Positions 29,116 through 38,083 of a DNA stretch of 64,000 nucleotides are shown piece by piece. The notes under the pieces are model-generated. The model saw only the letters and a list, made by a program, of their open reading frames with translations, was not told the origin of the DNA and did not search any database. Source of the DNA: Citrobacter braakii (GTDB taxonomy: Bacteria > Pseudomonadota > Gammaproteobacteria > Enterobacterales > Enterobacteriaceae); contig NZ_NAEW01000001.1 of NCBI RefSeq assembly GCF_002075345.1, forward strand, positions 558,001 through 622,000. Direction: 5' to 3'. A program made the position numbers and the translations under genes. The number at the start of each line of letters is the position of its first letter. Position 1 is the first letter of the stretch.

Positions 29116-31008
29116 ATGGCAATTACCAGACGTGATTTTCTCAACGGCGTCGCGGTGACTATTGCGGCGGGGCTTACCCCGCTGGAATGGGTCAGGGCGG
29201 CAGGAAAGGGAAACGCATTTATAGATGGAAATTATTATCCGCCAGGGCTGACGGGGCTGCGGGGTAATCATCCTGGATCGTTTGAAATGGCGCATGCAGT
29301 AGGCCGCGAGCATAAACATTTTGATTTAAACGCTCTGCCCGTTGAGGAAGAGTACGATCTGGTGATTGTGGGCGGCGGTATTAGCGGGCTGGCTGCCGGT
29401 TGTTTCTGGCGCCAGCTTGCCGGGCAAAATAGCCGGATCCTGATCCTCGATAACCATGACGATTTTGGCGGACACGCCAAACGTAACGAATTTACGAGCT
29501 CAGGTAAGAAATTACTCGGCTATGGCGGCAGCGAAGCATTCCAGTCGCCCGCGCACAATTTCAGCCCTGAGGTGCAAAAACTGATGGAAACCGTGGGCGT
29601 CAGCGTCACGCGGTTAAAAGAGAGTTTTGACGTAAACTTCTACCCCGACTGGCAGCTCAGTCGCGGTGTTTTCTTCGACAAAAAGAATTTTGGCGAAACA
29701 AAAATCGTCAGCGGCGATCCGGGGCGCGCGGTATCTGATGATATCCCGCCGAACAGGCTCAATGGCCGTAAAATTGAAGACTTTATCAATGATTTTCCGC
29801 TAAGTGAGCACGACCGAAAGGCGTTGATCGACCTGCACGTCCATCCTGGCGACTATCTTCCGGGCATGACGGTCGATGAGAAAATGGAATGGCTGGATAC
29901 CCACAGCTACAGTGAATTTTTGGCCACAAAAGTTGGTTTGAGCAAAATGGCGCTGCTCTATTTTCAGCAGCGTTCTAATGACTTCTTTGCCATCGGCATT
30001 GAAGGCATTTCCTGTAGCGATGCCAGGGCGTGCGCATTACCCGGCATGGAGGCGCTGGGAATACCGCCGTTGGACGGCGAGTCGCTGGCCGACCTCGAAG
30101 AGCCGTATGTTTACCATTTCCCTGACGGTAACGCCGGGCTGGCCCGACTGTTAGTCAGGTATATGCTGCCGGATGCGCTACCGGGTAACACGATGGAAGA
30201 CTCTGTCCTTGCCAGACTGCATTACGAAAAGCTGGATCTGCCGGAAAACACCACGCGCTTGCGTCTGAATAGCACGGTGATTAATGCGGCCAACACAAAG
30301 GATGGCGTGGTGGTGACCTATCTGCGTGACGGCAAAATGCATCGCGTGCGCGGTAAAAACACCATCATGGCGGGCTATAACATGATGATCCCGTATCTGG
30401 TGCCTGAGATGCCGGAACAGCAGCAGGCGGATCTCAAACTGAACGTGAAGGCACCGCTGGTGTACACCAACGTGGTGGTCAAAAACTGGCAGGCGTTCAA
30501 ACAGCTTGGCGTGCATGAATTTTACTCTCCGGCGGCACCTTACAGCCGGATTAAGCTCGACTATCCGGTCAGCATCGGCGGGTATCAACACCCGGCCTCA
30601 CCGGACGATCCGATGGTCATTCACATGGTCTATGTGCCTACTTATCCGGGCAGTAATTTGTCGGCCAGAGAACAGTTCCGTCTGGGGCGAGCGTATTTAC
30701 TGGGGACCACATTTGCGACGCATGAGGAGATGATTCGCTCCCAGTTGCAGGAAATGTTTGGCTCAACGGGCTTTGATAATCAACGCGATATCTCCGCCAT
30801 TACAGTTAACCGCTGGGCGCATGGCTATGCGTATTACGCCAACGCGTTGTTCGATGATATGGATAAAATGCCAGAAATTATCGAGCGGGCGCGTCAGCCA
30901 GTTGGTCGCATTGCCATCGCTAATTCCGATTCTGACTGGGGCGCTTATGCCCATACGGCCATCGACCAGGCATGGCGTGCGGTTAATGAACTCAAGGATA
31001 TGGGGTGA
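29116..31008 (+). CDS. spdH: Spermidine dehydrogenase-like Tat-exported FAD protein
   Basis: The 630-residue flavoprotein has a Tat signal, TRRDFL at residues 4-9 with the hydrophobic part to about 28. An FAD-binding VIVGGGISGLAAG follows near residue 85, then DNHDDFGGHAKRNEF. It resembles spermidine dehydrogenase (SpdH), an enzyme described from Citrobacter freundii and Pseudomonas aeruginosa. SpdH cleaves spermidine to 1,3-diaminopropane and 4-aminobutyraldehyde. It uses a non-oxygen acceptor; here the triheme cytochrome c gene begins 3 bases later. Assignment is from family resemblance and gene context. Confidence 0.8.
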   Translation: MAITRRDFLNGVAVTIAAGLTPLEWVRAAGKGNAFIDGNYYPPGLTGLRGNHPGSFEMAHAVGREHKHFDLNALPVEEEYDLVIVGGGISGLAAGCFWRQLAGQNSRILILDNHDDFGGHAKRNEFTSSGKKLLGYGGSEAFQSPAHNFSPEVQKLMETVGVSVTRLKESFDVNFYPDWQLSRGVFFDKKNFGETKIVSGDPGRAVSDDIPPNRLNGRKIEDFINDFPLSEHDRKALIDLHVHPGDYLPGMTVDEKMEWLDTHSYSEFLATKVGLSKMALLYFQQRSNDFFAIGIEGISCSDARACALPGMEALGIPPLDGESLADLEEPYVYHFPDGNAGLARLLVRYMLPDALPGNTMEDSVLARLHYEKLDLPENTTRLRLNSTVINAANTKDGVVVTYLRDGKMHRVRGKNTIMAGYNMMIPYLVPEMPEQQQADLKLNVKAPLVYTNVVVKNWQAFKQLGVHEFYSPAAPYSRIKLDYPVSIGGYQHPASPDDPMVIHMVYVPTYPGSNLSAREQFRLGRAYLLGTTFATHEEMIRSQLQEMFGSTGFDNQRDISAITVNRWAHGYAYYANALFDDMDKMPEIIERARQPVGRIAIANSDSDWGAYAHTAIDQAWRAVNELKDMG

Positions 31009-31011
31009 TCT

Positions 31012-32220
31012 ATGCGTAACGTAACCGTTCTTGCCGCCTGTTTGTTTACCGCCTCTGTGAGTGCAGCGGAATCTAATGGCGAATATATCGCCCGTATCTC
31101 TGACTGTGTGGCCTGTCATACCACCGAAGGGGGGGCGGCGATGGCGGGTGGCAAAAAGTTTCCTACTCCGGTAGGGGATATTTATTCGACCAACATTACC
31201 CCAGACAAGACCCAGGGTATTGGTAATTACTCATACGAGGATTTTGACAAGGCCGTACGTCAGGGAATTGCTAAAGATGGTCATCCGCTCTATCCGGCCA
31301 TGCCTTATCCCTCTTACGCGAAACTTTCTGATGACGATGTACAGGCGTTGTATCGCTATTTTATGCATGATGTCACCCCCTCTGCGCAGCCCAATAAAGA
31401 GAATGCCATTCCGTGGCTACTCTCCGCCCGCTGGCCGCTGCATATCTGGAACTGGCTATTTACCGACGCGCCAGCGACGACTGTAGAGCGTGCTAAAACG
31501 GATGACAACGCTGCGTTAGTAAAACGGGGCGCTTATCTGGTGGAAGGTCCCGGACACTGCGGTTCTTGCCATACCCCGAGAGGCATGGCGATGAACGAAA
31601 AAGCGTATACCAATGCTGATGCCGAGTACCTGAGCGGCGCGATGATCGACGGCTGGTATGCGCCCTCGCTGCGCGGCACGGGAATGTCTGAGCAGGAATT
31701 AAAATCGCTGTTGCTGACCGGTAAAAGCAAGCATGCCGCGGTTTCAGGTTCGATGGCAGAAGTCGTCACGCAGAGTACACAGTATCTGACCGATGACGAT
31801 GCCACGGCGATCGCGCAATATCTGCTGAGCCTGAAAAGCGAGAAGCCTGAAACGGTGCGCGCAGCGGCAACTACGGTGTCCTGGTCGAATTCACCCGAGG
31901 CGGGCAAAGTGACCTATAACCGTTACTGCTCCACCTGTCACGGTCTGGAGGGGAAAGGTACGGATGATAACGCACCTTCTTTGATCAACAATCCGCTGGT
32001 GATGGTTGATGACCCGACGCCGCTATTCAGAGTGATTGCCCACGGCGCAGAAACACCGACAACGCGTGGCAGCGTCTCCTTTAAGATGCCGGCTTACGGT
32101 GGCATGTTAAGCGACAACGAAATGCGCGACGTGATTAATTACGTGCGTAAAAGTTGGGGAGAAGGGAATGGCGAAGTAAGCCAGGAGGACCTGGCAGGAA
32201 TTAAAAAAGCGTCACATTAA
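31012..32220 (+). CDS. Triheme cytochrome c, electron acceptor of the flavoprotein
   Basis: The 402-residue protein has a signal peptide (cleavage near residue 19) and three haem-c motifs: CVACH (32-36), CGSCH (about 182-186) and CSTCH (about 305-309). Three-domain cytochromes of this kind serve periplasmic FAD or PQQ dehydrogenases, passing electrons toward ubiquinone. It is last in the operon, 3 bases after the spermidine dehydrogenase stop, so it is most probably that enzyme's redox partner. Confidence 0.88.
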   Translation: MRNVTVLAACLFTASVSAAESNGEYIARISDCVACHTTEGGAAMAGGKKFPTPVGDIYSTNITPDKTQGIGNYSYEDFDKAVRQGIAKDGHPLYPAMPYPSYAKLSDDDVQALYRYFMHDVTPSAQPNKENAIPWLLSARWPLHIWNWLFTDAPATTVERAKTDDNAALVKRGAYLVEGPGHCGSCHTPRGMAMNEKAYTNADAEYLSGAMIDGWYAPSLRGTGMSEQELKSLLLTGKSKHAAVSGSMAEVVTQSTQYLTDDDATAIAQYLLSLKSEKPETVRAAATTVSWSNSPEAGKVTYNRYCSTCHGLEGKGTDDNAPSLINNPLVMVDDPTPLFRVIAHGAETPTTRGSVSFKMPAYGGMLSDNEMRDVINYVRKSWGEGNGEVSQEDLAGIKKASH

Positions 32221-32226
32221 ACAGCA

Positions 32227-32263
32227 TGTCGGATGGACAAGGTGCTTGCAGCGCCATCCGGCA
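32227..32263. repeat. REP-type hairpin
   Basis: TGTCGGATGG and CCATCCGGCA pair around a GC-rich loop between the convergent cytochrome and MocR genes. This is typical REP sequence. Confidence 0.75.
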
Positions 32264-32267
32264 GTGC

Positions 32268-33743
32268 TTAAACGGCGTTTACTCTGATAATACCCACCAG
32301 TCGGGTAAACGCCGACGCCATTTCATGCTCTTCAATACTGGCAAATCCCAGCAGCAGGCCGCTGCGTTTCTCTTCATTCACGTAATAGCGAGACAGCGGG
32401 CGCACCAGCAACCCTTGCGCATTTGCCTGTTGGGCAATGACAACGTCATCGCTCCCGACGGGCAACTGTAGAATCATATGTAACCCGGCGTTGCTGCTGA
32501 AGGAGCCAAGATACTGCTCGCCCAACTGGCGACTGATAAGCTCTACCAACGTCTGGCGGCGACGACTGTACAACTGGCGCATTTTACGAATGTGCGCCGC
32601 GTAGTAACCCTCGCGGATAAACTCCGCCAGCGCTGCCTGAATCAGCAAATGTCCACCACGATAGAGGTCGTTATGAACCTTCTTCAGCGGCGCGGCGAGC
32701 GGTTTGGGCAGTACCACATAACCGAGCCGCAGTGCGGGGTAGAGTGTTTTACTGAATGTCCCGATATAGATGACCGGCGTCTCTTCTTCCAGTCCCTGCA
32801 ATGATGGAATTGGCTGGCCGGAAAAGCGAAATTCGCTGTCGTAGTCATCTTCCACTATCCAGCTTCGCGTTTCACGTGCGCGAAAGAGTAGTGCCCGACG
32901 GCGGTTGAGGCTCATTACCGAACCGAGCGGATATTGATGTGACGGTGTCACAAAAATCAGCTTTGGCGCGGATTCGCCAGCCTCTGGCGGCACCATACCT
33001 TGTTCATCAACCGGGATCGCCGAAAAGTTAACCGCATTGATGCGCAGAATATTTTTGATTCCCCAGTAGCCCGGCTCCTCAATCCAGGCGTTATCCCCCG
33101 GGTTGCATAGCGTCCGGGTCACCAGATCCAGCGCCTGGTGAATACCTTCAGTAATCAGAATTTGCGCCGGTGAACACCGTACCCCGCGTGCGGTGCGCAG
33201 ATAGTCTGCCAGCGCTTCTTTCAGCTCAGTCACGCCGCCTGCGGCATCGTACGTGAGAAACTCCGGGCGCAACCGTCTCGCCAGCCGATCCTGAATTTTT
33301 TTGAGTACCCGGTGAGGGAAATGCTCCACATCAGGTACGCCTGGAATAAATGCGCCCCATTGACGAGGGCTGGCGCTGGCATGGCCCAGCAGCTCAAGGC
33401 AGCGGGCAGATAAGCGGGTGTGATCCTCCAGTGTGGCGGCAACGGGCTCTTTGTGGGGACGCAGGTCAAGATTGTCCAGCACGCTGTCGGTGACAAATGT
33501 GCCGCTGCTGGTGCGCGCGGAAATATAACCTTCGGCCTGCAATTGCTCGTAAACCCGCAGGACGGTATTGCGCGATAGCGTCAGTTCGCCTGCCAGGTCA
33601 CGCGACGGAGGCATTCGGGTAGCCGGTTTCAGGCTACCTTCGAGGATGCAACTGCAGATGGCGGCATACAGGCGACGATGCAGCTTTTCATCGGTCTGCT
33701 GGCTAAATGCCTGCTTGATCACATCTCCGGCAAGTGAACGCAT
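32268..33743 (-). CDS. MocR/GabR-family regulator (GntR HTH + aminotransferase fold)
   Basis: I start at the ATG at 33743 (MRSLAGDVIKQAF, AAGGATC just upstream), giving 491 residues. The N-terminal GntR winged helix reads RMPPSRDLAGELTLSRNTVLRVYEQLQAEGY. The C-terminal part is a fold-type I aminotransferase domain with the PLP Lys in GTFSKTLYPALRLGYVVLP. It is divergent from gabT by about 106 bases. GabR in Bacillus activates gabT when GABA and PLP are bound, so this protein probably does the same here (inference). Confidence 0.88.
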   Translation of the reverse strand: MRSLAGDVIKQAFSQQTDEKLHRRLYAAICSCILEGSLKPATRMPPSRDLAGELTLSRNTVLRVYEQLQAEGYISARTSSGTFVTDSVLDNLDLRPHKEPVAATLEDHTRLSARCLELLGHASASPRQWGAFIPGVPDVEHFPHRVLKKIQDRLARRLRPEFLTYDAAGGVTELKEALADYLRTARGVRCSPAQILITEGIHQALDLVTRTLCNPGDNAWIEEPGYWGIKNILRINAVNFSAIPVDEQGMVPPEAGESAPKLIFVTPSHQYPLGSVMSLNRRRALLFRARETRSWIVEDDYDSEFRFSGQPIPSLQGLEEETPVIYIGTFSKTLYPALRLGYVVLPKPLAAPLKKVHNDLYRGGHLLIQAALAEFIREGYYAAHIRKMRQLYSRRRQTLVELISRQLGEQYLGSFSSNAGLHMILQLPVGSDDVVIAQQANAQGLLVRPLSRYYVNEEKRSGLLLGFASIEEHEMASAFTRLVGIIRVNAV

Positions 33744-33849
33744 TTGGATCCTTAAAATAAAACGATTTGGCTCTCGATTAAAGTACCAGATGGCGTCTAA
33801 ATTTAAAGGGTAATTCAACCTAAATGTATTAATGGACAAGGTGTAGAGA

Positions 33850-35112
33850 ATGAACAATAAAAACCTGCAACAACGTCGTCTGGATGCCACCCCGCGTGGC
33901 GTGGGTGTAATGTGTGATTTTTATGCCCAGTCAGCAGAAAACAGCACAATTACCGATATCGAAGGCAATCAGTACATTGATTTTGCCGCCGGGATTGCCG
34001 TGCTGAACACCGGACACCGTCATCCTCGCCTGGTGCAGGCAGTCGAAGCGCAACTGCAGGCTTTTACCCATACGGCTTATCAGATTGTCCCGTACGAAAG
34101 CTATGTGTCTTTGGCGGAGAAAATCAACGCCGTTGCGCCAATCGACGGCAAGCGCAAAACCACATTCTTCACCACCGGGGCTGAAGCGGTCGAAAATGCG
34201 GTGAAAATTGCGCGCGCACATACCGGCCGTCCTGGCGTTATTGCTTTTGGCGGCGGTTTTCATGGGCGTACCTACATGACGATGGCGTTAACCGGCAAGG
34301 TGGCGCCGTATAAAAAAGGGTTCGGCCCGTTCCCTGGCTCCGTCTACCACGCGCCGTATCCTTGCGAGTTGCAGGGGATTTCTACGGCGGACTCCATCAA
34401 AGCGATTGAGCGCCTGTTTAAAGCCGATATCGATCCCACTCAGGTCGCGGCGATTATTTTCGAGCCCGTCCAGGGTGAAGGGGGCTTCGTGGTGGCGCCG
34501 CCGGAGTTTGTGGCTGCCATCCGCCGTATTTGCGACGAGCATGGCATCGTGATGATCGCCGATGAGGTGCAAAGCGGGTTTGCCCGTACGGGCCAGTTGT
34601 TTGCGATGGACCACTACGCTGACAAAGCTGACCTGATGACTATGGCAAAAAGCCTTGCAGGCGGCATGCCGCTGTCTGGCGTCGTGGGCAAAGCTGAAAT
34701 TATGGATGCGCCTGCGCCGGGTGGTCTGGGCGGAACCTACGCCGGAAACCCGCTGTCAATTGCGGCAGCTCATGCGGTGCTGGATATTATTCGTGATGAA
34801 CAGCTGTGCCAGCGTGCGGCAGCTCTTGGCGAACAACTGCGCGCCACTCTGACTGACGCGCAAACCGGGTGTCCTGAACTGGCCGAAGTGCGCGGCTTAG
34901 GCTCTATGATCGCCGCTGAATTCTGTGATGCAGCGACGGGAGAACCCAACGCAGCCGCCGCACAACGCGTGCAGAAGAAAGCCCTTGAGCAAGGATTACT
35001 GCTGCTGACCTGCGGTCAGTATGGCAACGTTATTCGTTTCCTTTATCCGCTGACGATCCCGCAGGATCAGTTCGCCAAAGCGCTCGATATCATTAAAGCG
35101 GCAACCAAATAA
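33850..35112 (+). CDS. gabT: 4-aminobutyrate aminotransferase
   Basis: The 420-residue class III aminotransferase has FFTTGAEAVENAVKIAR, GGGFHGRTYMTMALTGK, IIFEPVQGEGGF and the IADEVQSGFARTGQLFAM segment. The PLP Lys is in TMAKSLAGGMPLSGVVG, and the fold and length match GabT (PuuE is a close paralogue). It converts GABA and 2-oxoglutarate to succinate semialdehyde and glutamate. The MocR gene is divergent. No gabD lies beside it, so succinate semialdehyde oxidation must be encoded elsewhere. Confidence 0.9.
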   Translation: MNNKNLQQRRLDATPRGVGVMCDFYAQSAENSTITDIEGNQYIDFAAGIAVLNTGHRHPRLVQAVEAQLQAFTHTAYQIVPYESYVSLAEKINAVAPIDGKRKTTFFTTGAEAVENAVKIARAHTGRPGVIAFGGGFHGRTYMTMALTGKVAPYKKGFGPFPGSVYHAPYPCELQGISTADSIKAIERLFKADIDPTQVAAIIFEPVQGEGGFVVAPPEFVAAIRRICDEHGIVMIADEVQSGFARTGQLFAMDHYADKADLMTMAKSLAGGMPLSGVVGKAEIMDAPAPGGLGGTYAGNPLSIAAAHAVLDIIRDEQLCQRAAALGEQLRATLTDAQTGCPELAEVRGLGSMIAAEFCDAATGEPNAAAAQRVQKKALEQGLLLLTCGQYGNVIRFLYPLTIPQDQFAKALDIIKAATK

Positions 35113-35136
35113 TCCGTTAGTCATAGTGTTACCCAC

Positions 35137-35168
35137 AGCCGACGGTGGTCATCACCGTCGGCTTTTTT
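35137..35168 (+). terminator. gabT terminator
   Basis: AGCCGACGGTG-GTCAT-CACCGTCGGCT is a perfect 11-bp stem followed by TTTTT, 25 bases after gabT. Confidence 0.9.
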
Positions 35169-35287
35169 GTCGGCATAAATTGATCTTCCTCGTGTGTCGT
35201 GCGGTATTTATCGCGAATGGGTTGCCTGTCATATCGTTATATAATTTAATACACATCGTTTTTACTCCGCTATCCAGATGGTATCCC

Positions 35288-36343
35288 ATGTTAACTTTCC
35301 GCTCTTTTGTGCTGGTATGCGCCAGCATGTTGTTTGCGTTTTCTGCCCAGGCCGACCGTACGATCACCGACCAGCTTGGTCGTCAGGTCACGATTCCGGA
35401 CCACGTCGACAAAGTGGTCGTGCTGCAACACCAGACGCTGAATATTCTGGTCCAGCTTAATGCTCAGCAGGACATTATTGGCGTGATGTCGAGCTGGAAA
35501 AAACAGCTCGGGCCTGAGTTTGCGCGCTTTATGCCGGCAATTGCCACATTGCCGACGCCGGGCGATCTCACCAGCGTGAATATCGAAAGCCTACTGGCGA
35601 TTCATCCACAGGTGGTTTTTGTCGCCAACTATGCGCCTGCGGAGATGATCCAGCAGATTCAGAACGCCGGTATTCCGGTCGTGGCAATCTCATTGCGCAA
35701 GGATGCAGCCGGGCAACAGAATAAAATGAACCCGACCATGGCCGATGAAGAGCAGGTCTACAACGAAGGGTTAAAGCAGGGGATTCGCCTGATTGCGGAC
35801 GTCGTGGGGCGCAAACCGCAAGCTGAGACGTTGATCGACTACGTTTTTGCGGCGCGGGCAAAATTCAATGCGCCGGTCGCAAAAATCCCGGATGCGCAAA
35901 AAGTCCGTATTTATATGGCTAACCCCGACCTGATGACTTACGGCTCCGGGAAGTACACGGGACTTATGATGCAGCACGCGGGTGGGCTAAACGTGGCGGC
36001 TGCCAGTGTGAAAGGCGCCCGTCAGGTTGCGCTGGAACAGGTATTGGCGTGGAACCCGCAGGTAATTTTTGTTCAGGATCGCTACCCGCAGGTGGTAACG
36101 GAGATCCAAAACGATCCTAACTGGCAGGGGATTGATGCGGTGAAAAATCATCGCGTCTGGTTGATGCCTGAGTACGCCAAAGCCTGGGGCTATCCGATGC
36201 CTGAAGCGTTGGCGATTGGTGAGCTGTGGATGGCCAAAAAACTGTACCCGGACGCCTATAAAGACGTGGATGTTGATGCGCAGGCGCAAGACTACTATCA
36301 GCGTTTTTATCGTGTGAACTGGCAGCCTGATGCAGTTAAGTAA
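35288..36343 (+). CDS. FecB/BtuF-type periplasmic binding protein, substrate unknown
   Basis: The ATG at 35288 is chosen because it begins a clear signal peptide (MLTFRSFVLVCASMLFAFSA); the open frame upstream crosses the gabT terminator. 351 residues. The fold is the PF01497 class: ITDQLGRQVTIPDHVDKVVVL, then a second lobe around DLMTYGSGKYTGLMMQHAGG. The family carries siderophores, haem, cobalamin and, in Haemophilus MolA, molybdate or tungstate. It overlaps the permease gene by 14 bases. Confidence 0.83.
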   Translation: MLTFRSFVLVCASMLFAFSAQADRTITDQLGRQVTIPDHVDKVVVLQHQTLNILVQLNAQQDIIGVMSSWKKQLGPEFARFMPAIATLPTPGDLTSVNIESLLAIHPQVVFVANYAPAEMIQQIQNAGIPVVAISLRKDAAGQQNKMNPTMADEEQVYNEGLKQGIRLIADVVGRKPQAETLIDYVFAARAKFNAPVAKIPDAQKVRIYMANPDLMTYGSGKYTGLMMQHAGGLNVAAASVKGARQVALEQVLAWNPQVIFVQDRYPQVVTEIQNDPNWQGIDAVKNHRVWLMPEYAKAWGYPMPEALAIGELWMAKKLYPDAYKDVDVDAQAQDYYQRFYRVNWQPDAVK

Positions 36344-37334
36344 GCGCATTTTACTCCAGCAACCACTCTTAATCGCGACGGTCCTGTTGCTGGGCCTTGG
36401 TTCGTTGTGTCTCGGACAATATCCGCTGTCATTAAGCGAAGTCTTTTATCACCTGATGCACTATAGCGACGCTGAAGGGATTGCCGGTCAGGTTATCTGG
36501 ACGGTCAGGCTACCGCGAATTCTGATGGCGCTGCTGGCGGGTGGTGCGTTGGGGTTATGTGGCGCGACGCTGCAAGGGGTATTTCATAATCCGCTGGTCG
36601 ACCCGCATATTATTGGCGTGACGTCCGGGGCCGCTTTTGGCGGAACGCTGGCTATTCTGCTCGGCCTGTCGCCGTGGTTGATGATGGGTTCAACGTTTTT
36701 CTTCGGTCTGACGGCGCTGATCCTGGTGTATGCCATTGCTGCGCTGCAGGGGCTGGAGAATACGCTGGTGCTGATCCTGTCGGGTATCATTTTGAGTGGT
36801 TTTTTTGCCGCGCTGGTGAGCCTGATTCAGTATCAGGCTGATACCGAAGAAACGTTACCCAATATCGTGTTCTGGCTGCTCGGCAGCTTTGCGACGGCTA
36901 ACTGGCATAAAGTTCTGCTGTTGGCGATTCCAGTTGGTATCGCTGCGACAGTTTTGTACCAGCTACGCTGGCGGATAAACCTGTTATCACTCAATGATAA
37001 AGATGCCCGATCGCTAGGCGTCGCGGTGGTTCCTCTGCGACGCAGCGTTTTGCTGTGCTGCGCTTTTTTAGTTGCCGCTCAGGTAGCGGTCAGCGGCAGT
37101 ATCGCCTGGGTTGGGCTGGTTATTCCGCATCTGGCGCGTTTGCTGGTGGGGGTTGATCATCGTCGTCTACTGCCGTGCGCCTTCTGGATGGGAGGCGGTT
37201 TTATGATTGTGGTGGATGATATTGCCCGTACCCTGATGCACGCGGAGATACCGCTTGGGATCATCACCGCATTATTCGGCGCGCCGCTGTTTGCTTTTTT
37301 ACTCATCCGCTCCAGCCGCCGGGAGACATCATGA
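36330..37334 (+). CDS. FecCD-type ABC importer permease
   Basis: The 334-residue membrane protein is of the BtuC/FecD family. Typical motifs are RLPRILMALLAGGALGLCGATLQGVFHNPLVDPHIIGV split over helices 2-3, and ISLVGLVIPHL-like VGLVIPHLARLLVGVDHR late in the chain. About ten helices. It overlaps both the binding-protein and ATPase genes, so the three are one operon. Confidence 0.87.
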   Translation: MQLSKRILLQQPLLIATVLLLGLGSLCLGQYPLSLSEVFYHLMHYSDAEGIAGQVIWTVRLPRILMALLAGGALGLCGATLQGVFHNPLVDPHIIGVTSGAAFGGTLAILLGLSPWLMMGSTFFFGLTALILVYAIAALQGLENTLVLILSGIILSGFFAALVSLIQYQADTEETLPNIVFWLLGSFATANWHKVLLLAIPVGIAATVLYQLRWRINLLSLNDKDARSLGVAVVPLRRSVLLCCAFLVAAQVAVSGSIAWVGLVIPHLARLLVGVDHRRLLPCAFWMGGGFMIVVDDIARTLMHAEIPLGIITALFGAPLFAFLLIRSSRRETS

Positions 37335-38083
37335 AACCTGCCGCATTGCGTGTAAATACGCTTACCTATGGGTATCGCGCGCCGCTATTTGAGCCGCTTA
37401 CATTCAGTTGTCAGAAAGGTGAGATCTGGGCTGTGCTGGGACGTAACGGCCTGGGTAAAAGTACGCTGCTCGATACGCTAACCGGCACGCTACCAGCTTT
37501 GGACGGCAGCATTGAAATTGACGGCGGGATAGGGATTGTGGCGCAGCATTGCCACCTGCCATTTCCTTATACGGTGAGCGACGTGGTGCTGATGGGGCGG
37601 GTACAGCACGTGAAGCTTTTTGCGCAACCCAGCCAGCAGGATCAACAAAGAGCGACCCAGGCGCTGGAGCAGTTAAATATTGCCCAGCTTGCTTCCCACT
37701 CTTTTAGCTTACTTTCCGGGGGGCAACAGCAACTGGTGATGATAGCCCGGGCGCTGGTGACGGAGTGTCAAACGCTGCTGCTTGATGAACCGTGCTCCGC
37801 GCTGGATCTCGCCAATCAGCAGGTGGTGCTTCAGCTCATCAGCGATCTGGCCCATCTACAGGGATGCAGCATTCTTTTTTCGACCCACGATCCGCTGCAT
37901 GCGTTACAAATAGCCACCCATACTTTGCTGCTGCTCCCCGAAGGAAAATGGCGGGCAGGGCCAACGGACAGCATTGTGACGGAAGAGAATCTGTTCCAGG
38001 CCTATGGCTTACCGCTGCGAAAACTCAGTCTGGAGAACCACCCGACGCCGTTTATCGCACCGCTGTTTTCTATTCGTCGTTAA
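37331..38083 (+). CDS. Class II ABC importer ATPase
   Basis: The 250-residue ABC ATPase has Walker A GRNGLGKST, signature LLSGGQQQLVMIARAL, Walker B LLLDEPCSALD and a STHDPLHALQ switch, as in FecE/BtuD/MolC. It starts 4 bases inside the permease gene. Its 3' end overlaps the convergent ModA-like gene by 14 bases. Confidence 0.87.
   Translation: MKPAALRVNTLTYGYRAPLFEPLTFSCQKGEIWAVLGRNGLGKSTLLDTLTGTLPALDGSIEIDGGIGIVAQHCHLPFPYTVSDVVLMGRVQHVKLFAQPSQQDQQRATQALEQLNIAQLASHSFSLLSGGQQQLVMIARALVTECQTLLLDEPCSALDLANQQVVLQLISDLAHLQGCSILFSTHDPLHALQIATHTLLLLPEGKWRAGPTDSIVTEENLFQAYGLPLRKLSLENHPTPFIAPLFSIRR

Noticed and set aside
33744-33890. Longer N-terminus for the MocR regulator
   Set aside because: The extension overlaps gabT on the other strand, is Arg/Cys-rich and unlike the family, while the ATG at 33743 has a good ribosome site.
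35126-35287. Upstream extension of the FecB-type binding protein
   Set aside because: It passes through the gabT terminator hairpin and would bury the signal peptide that starts at 35288.
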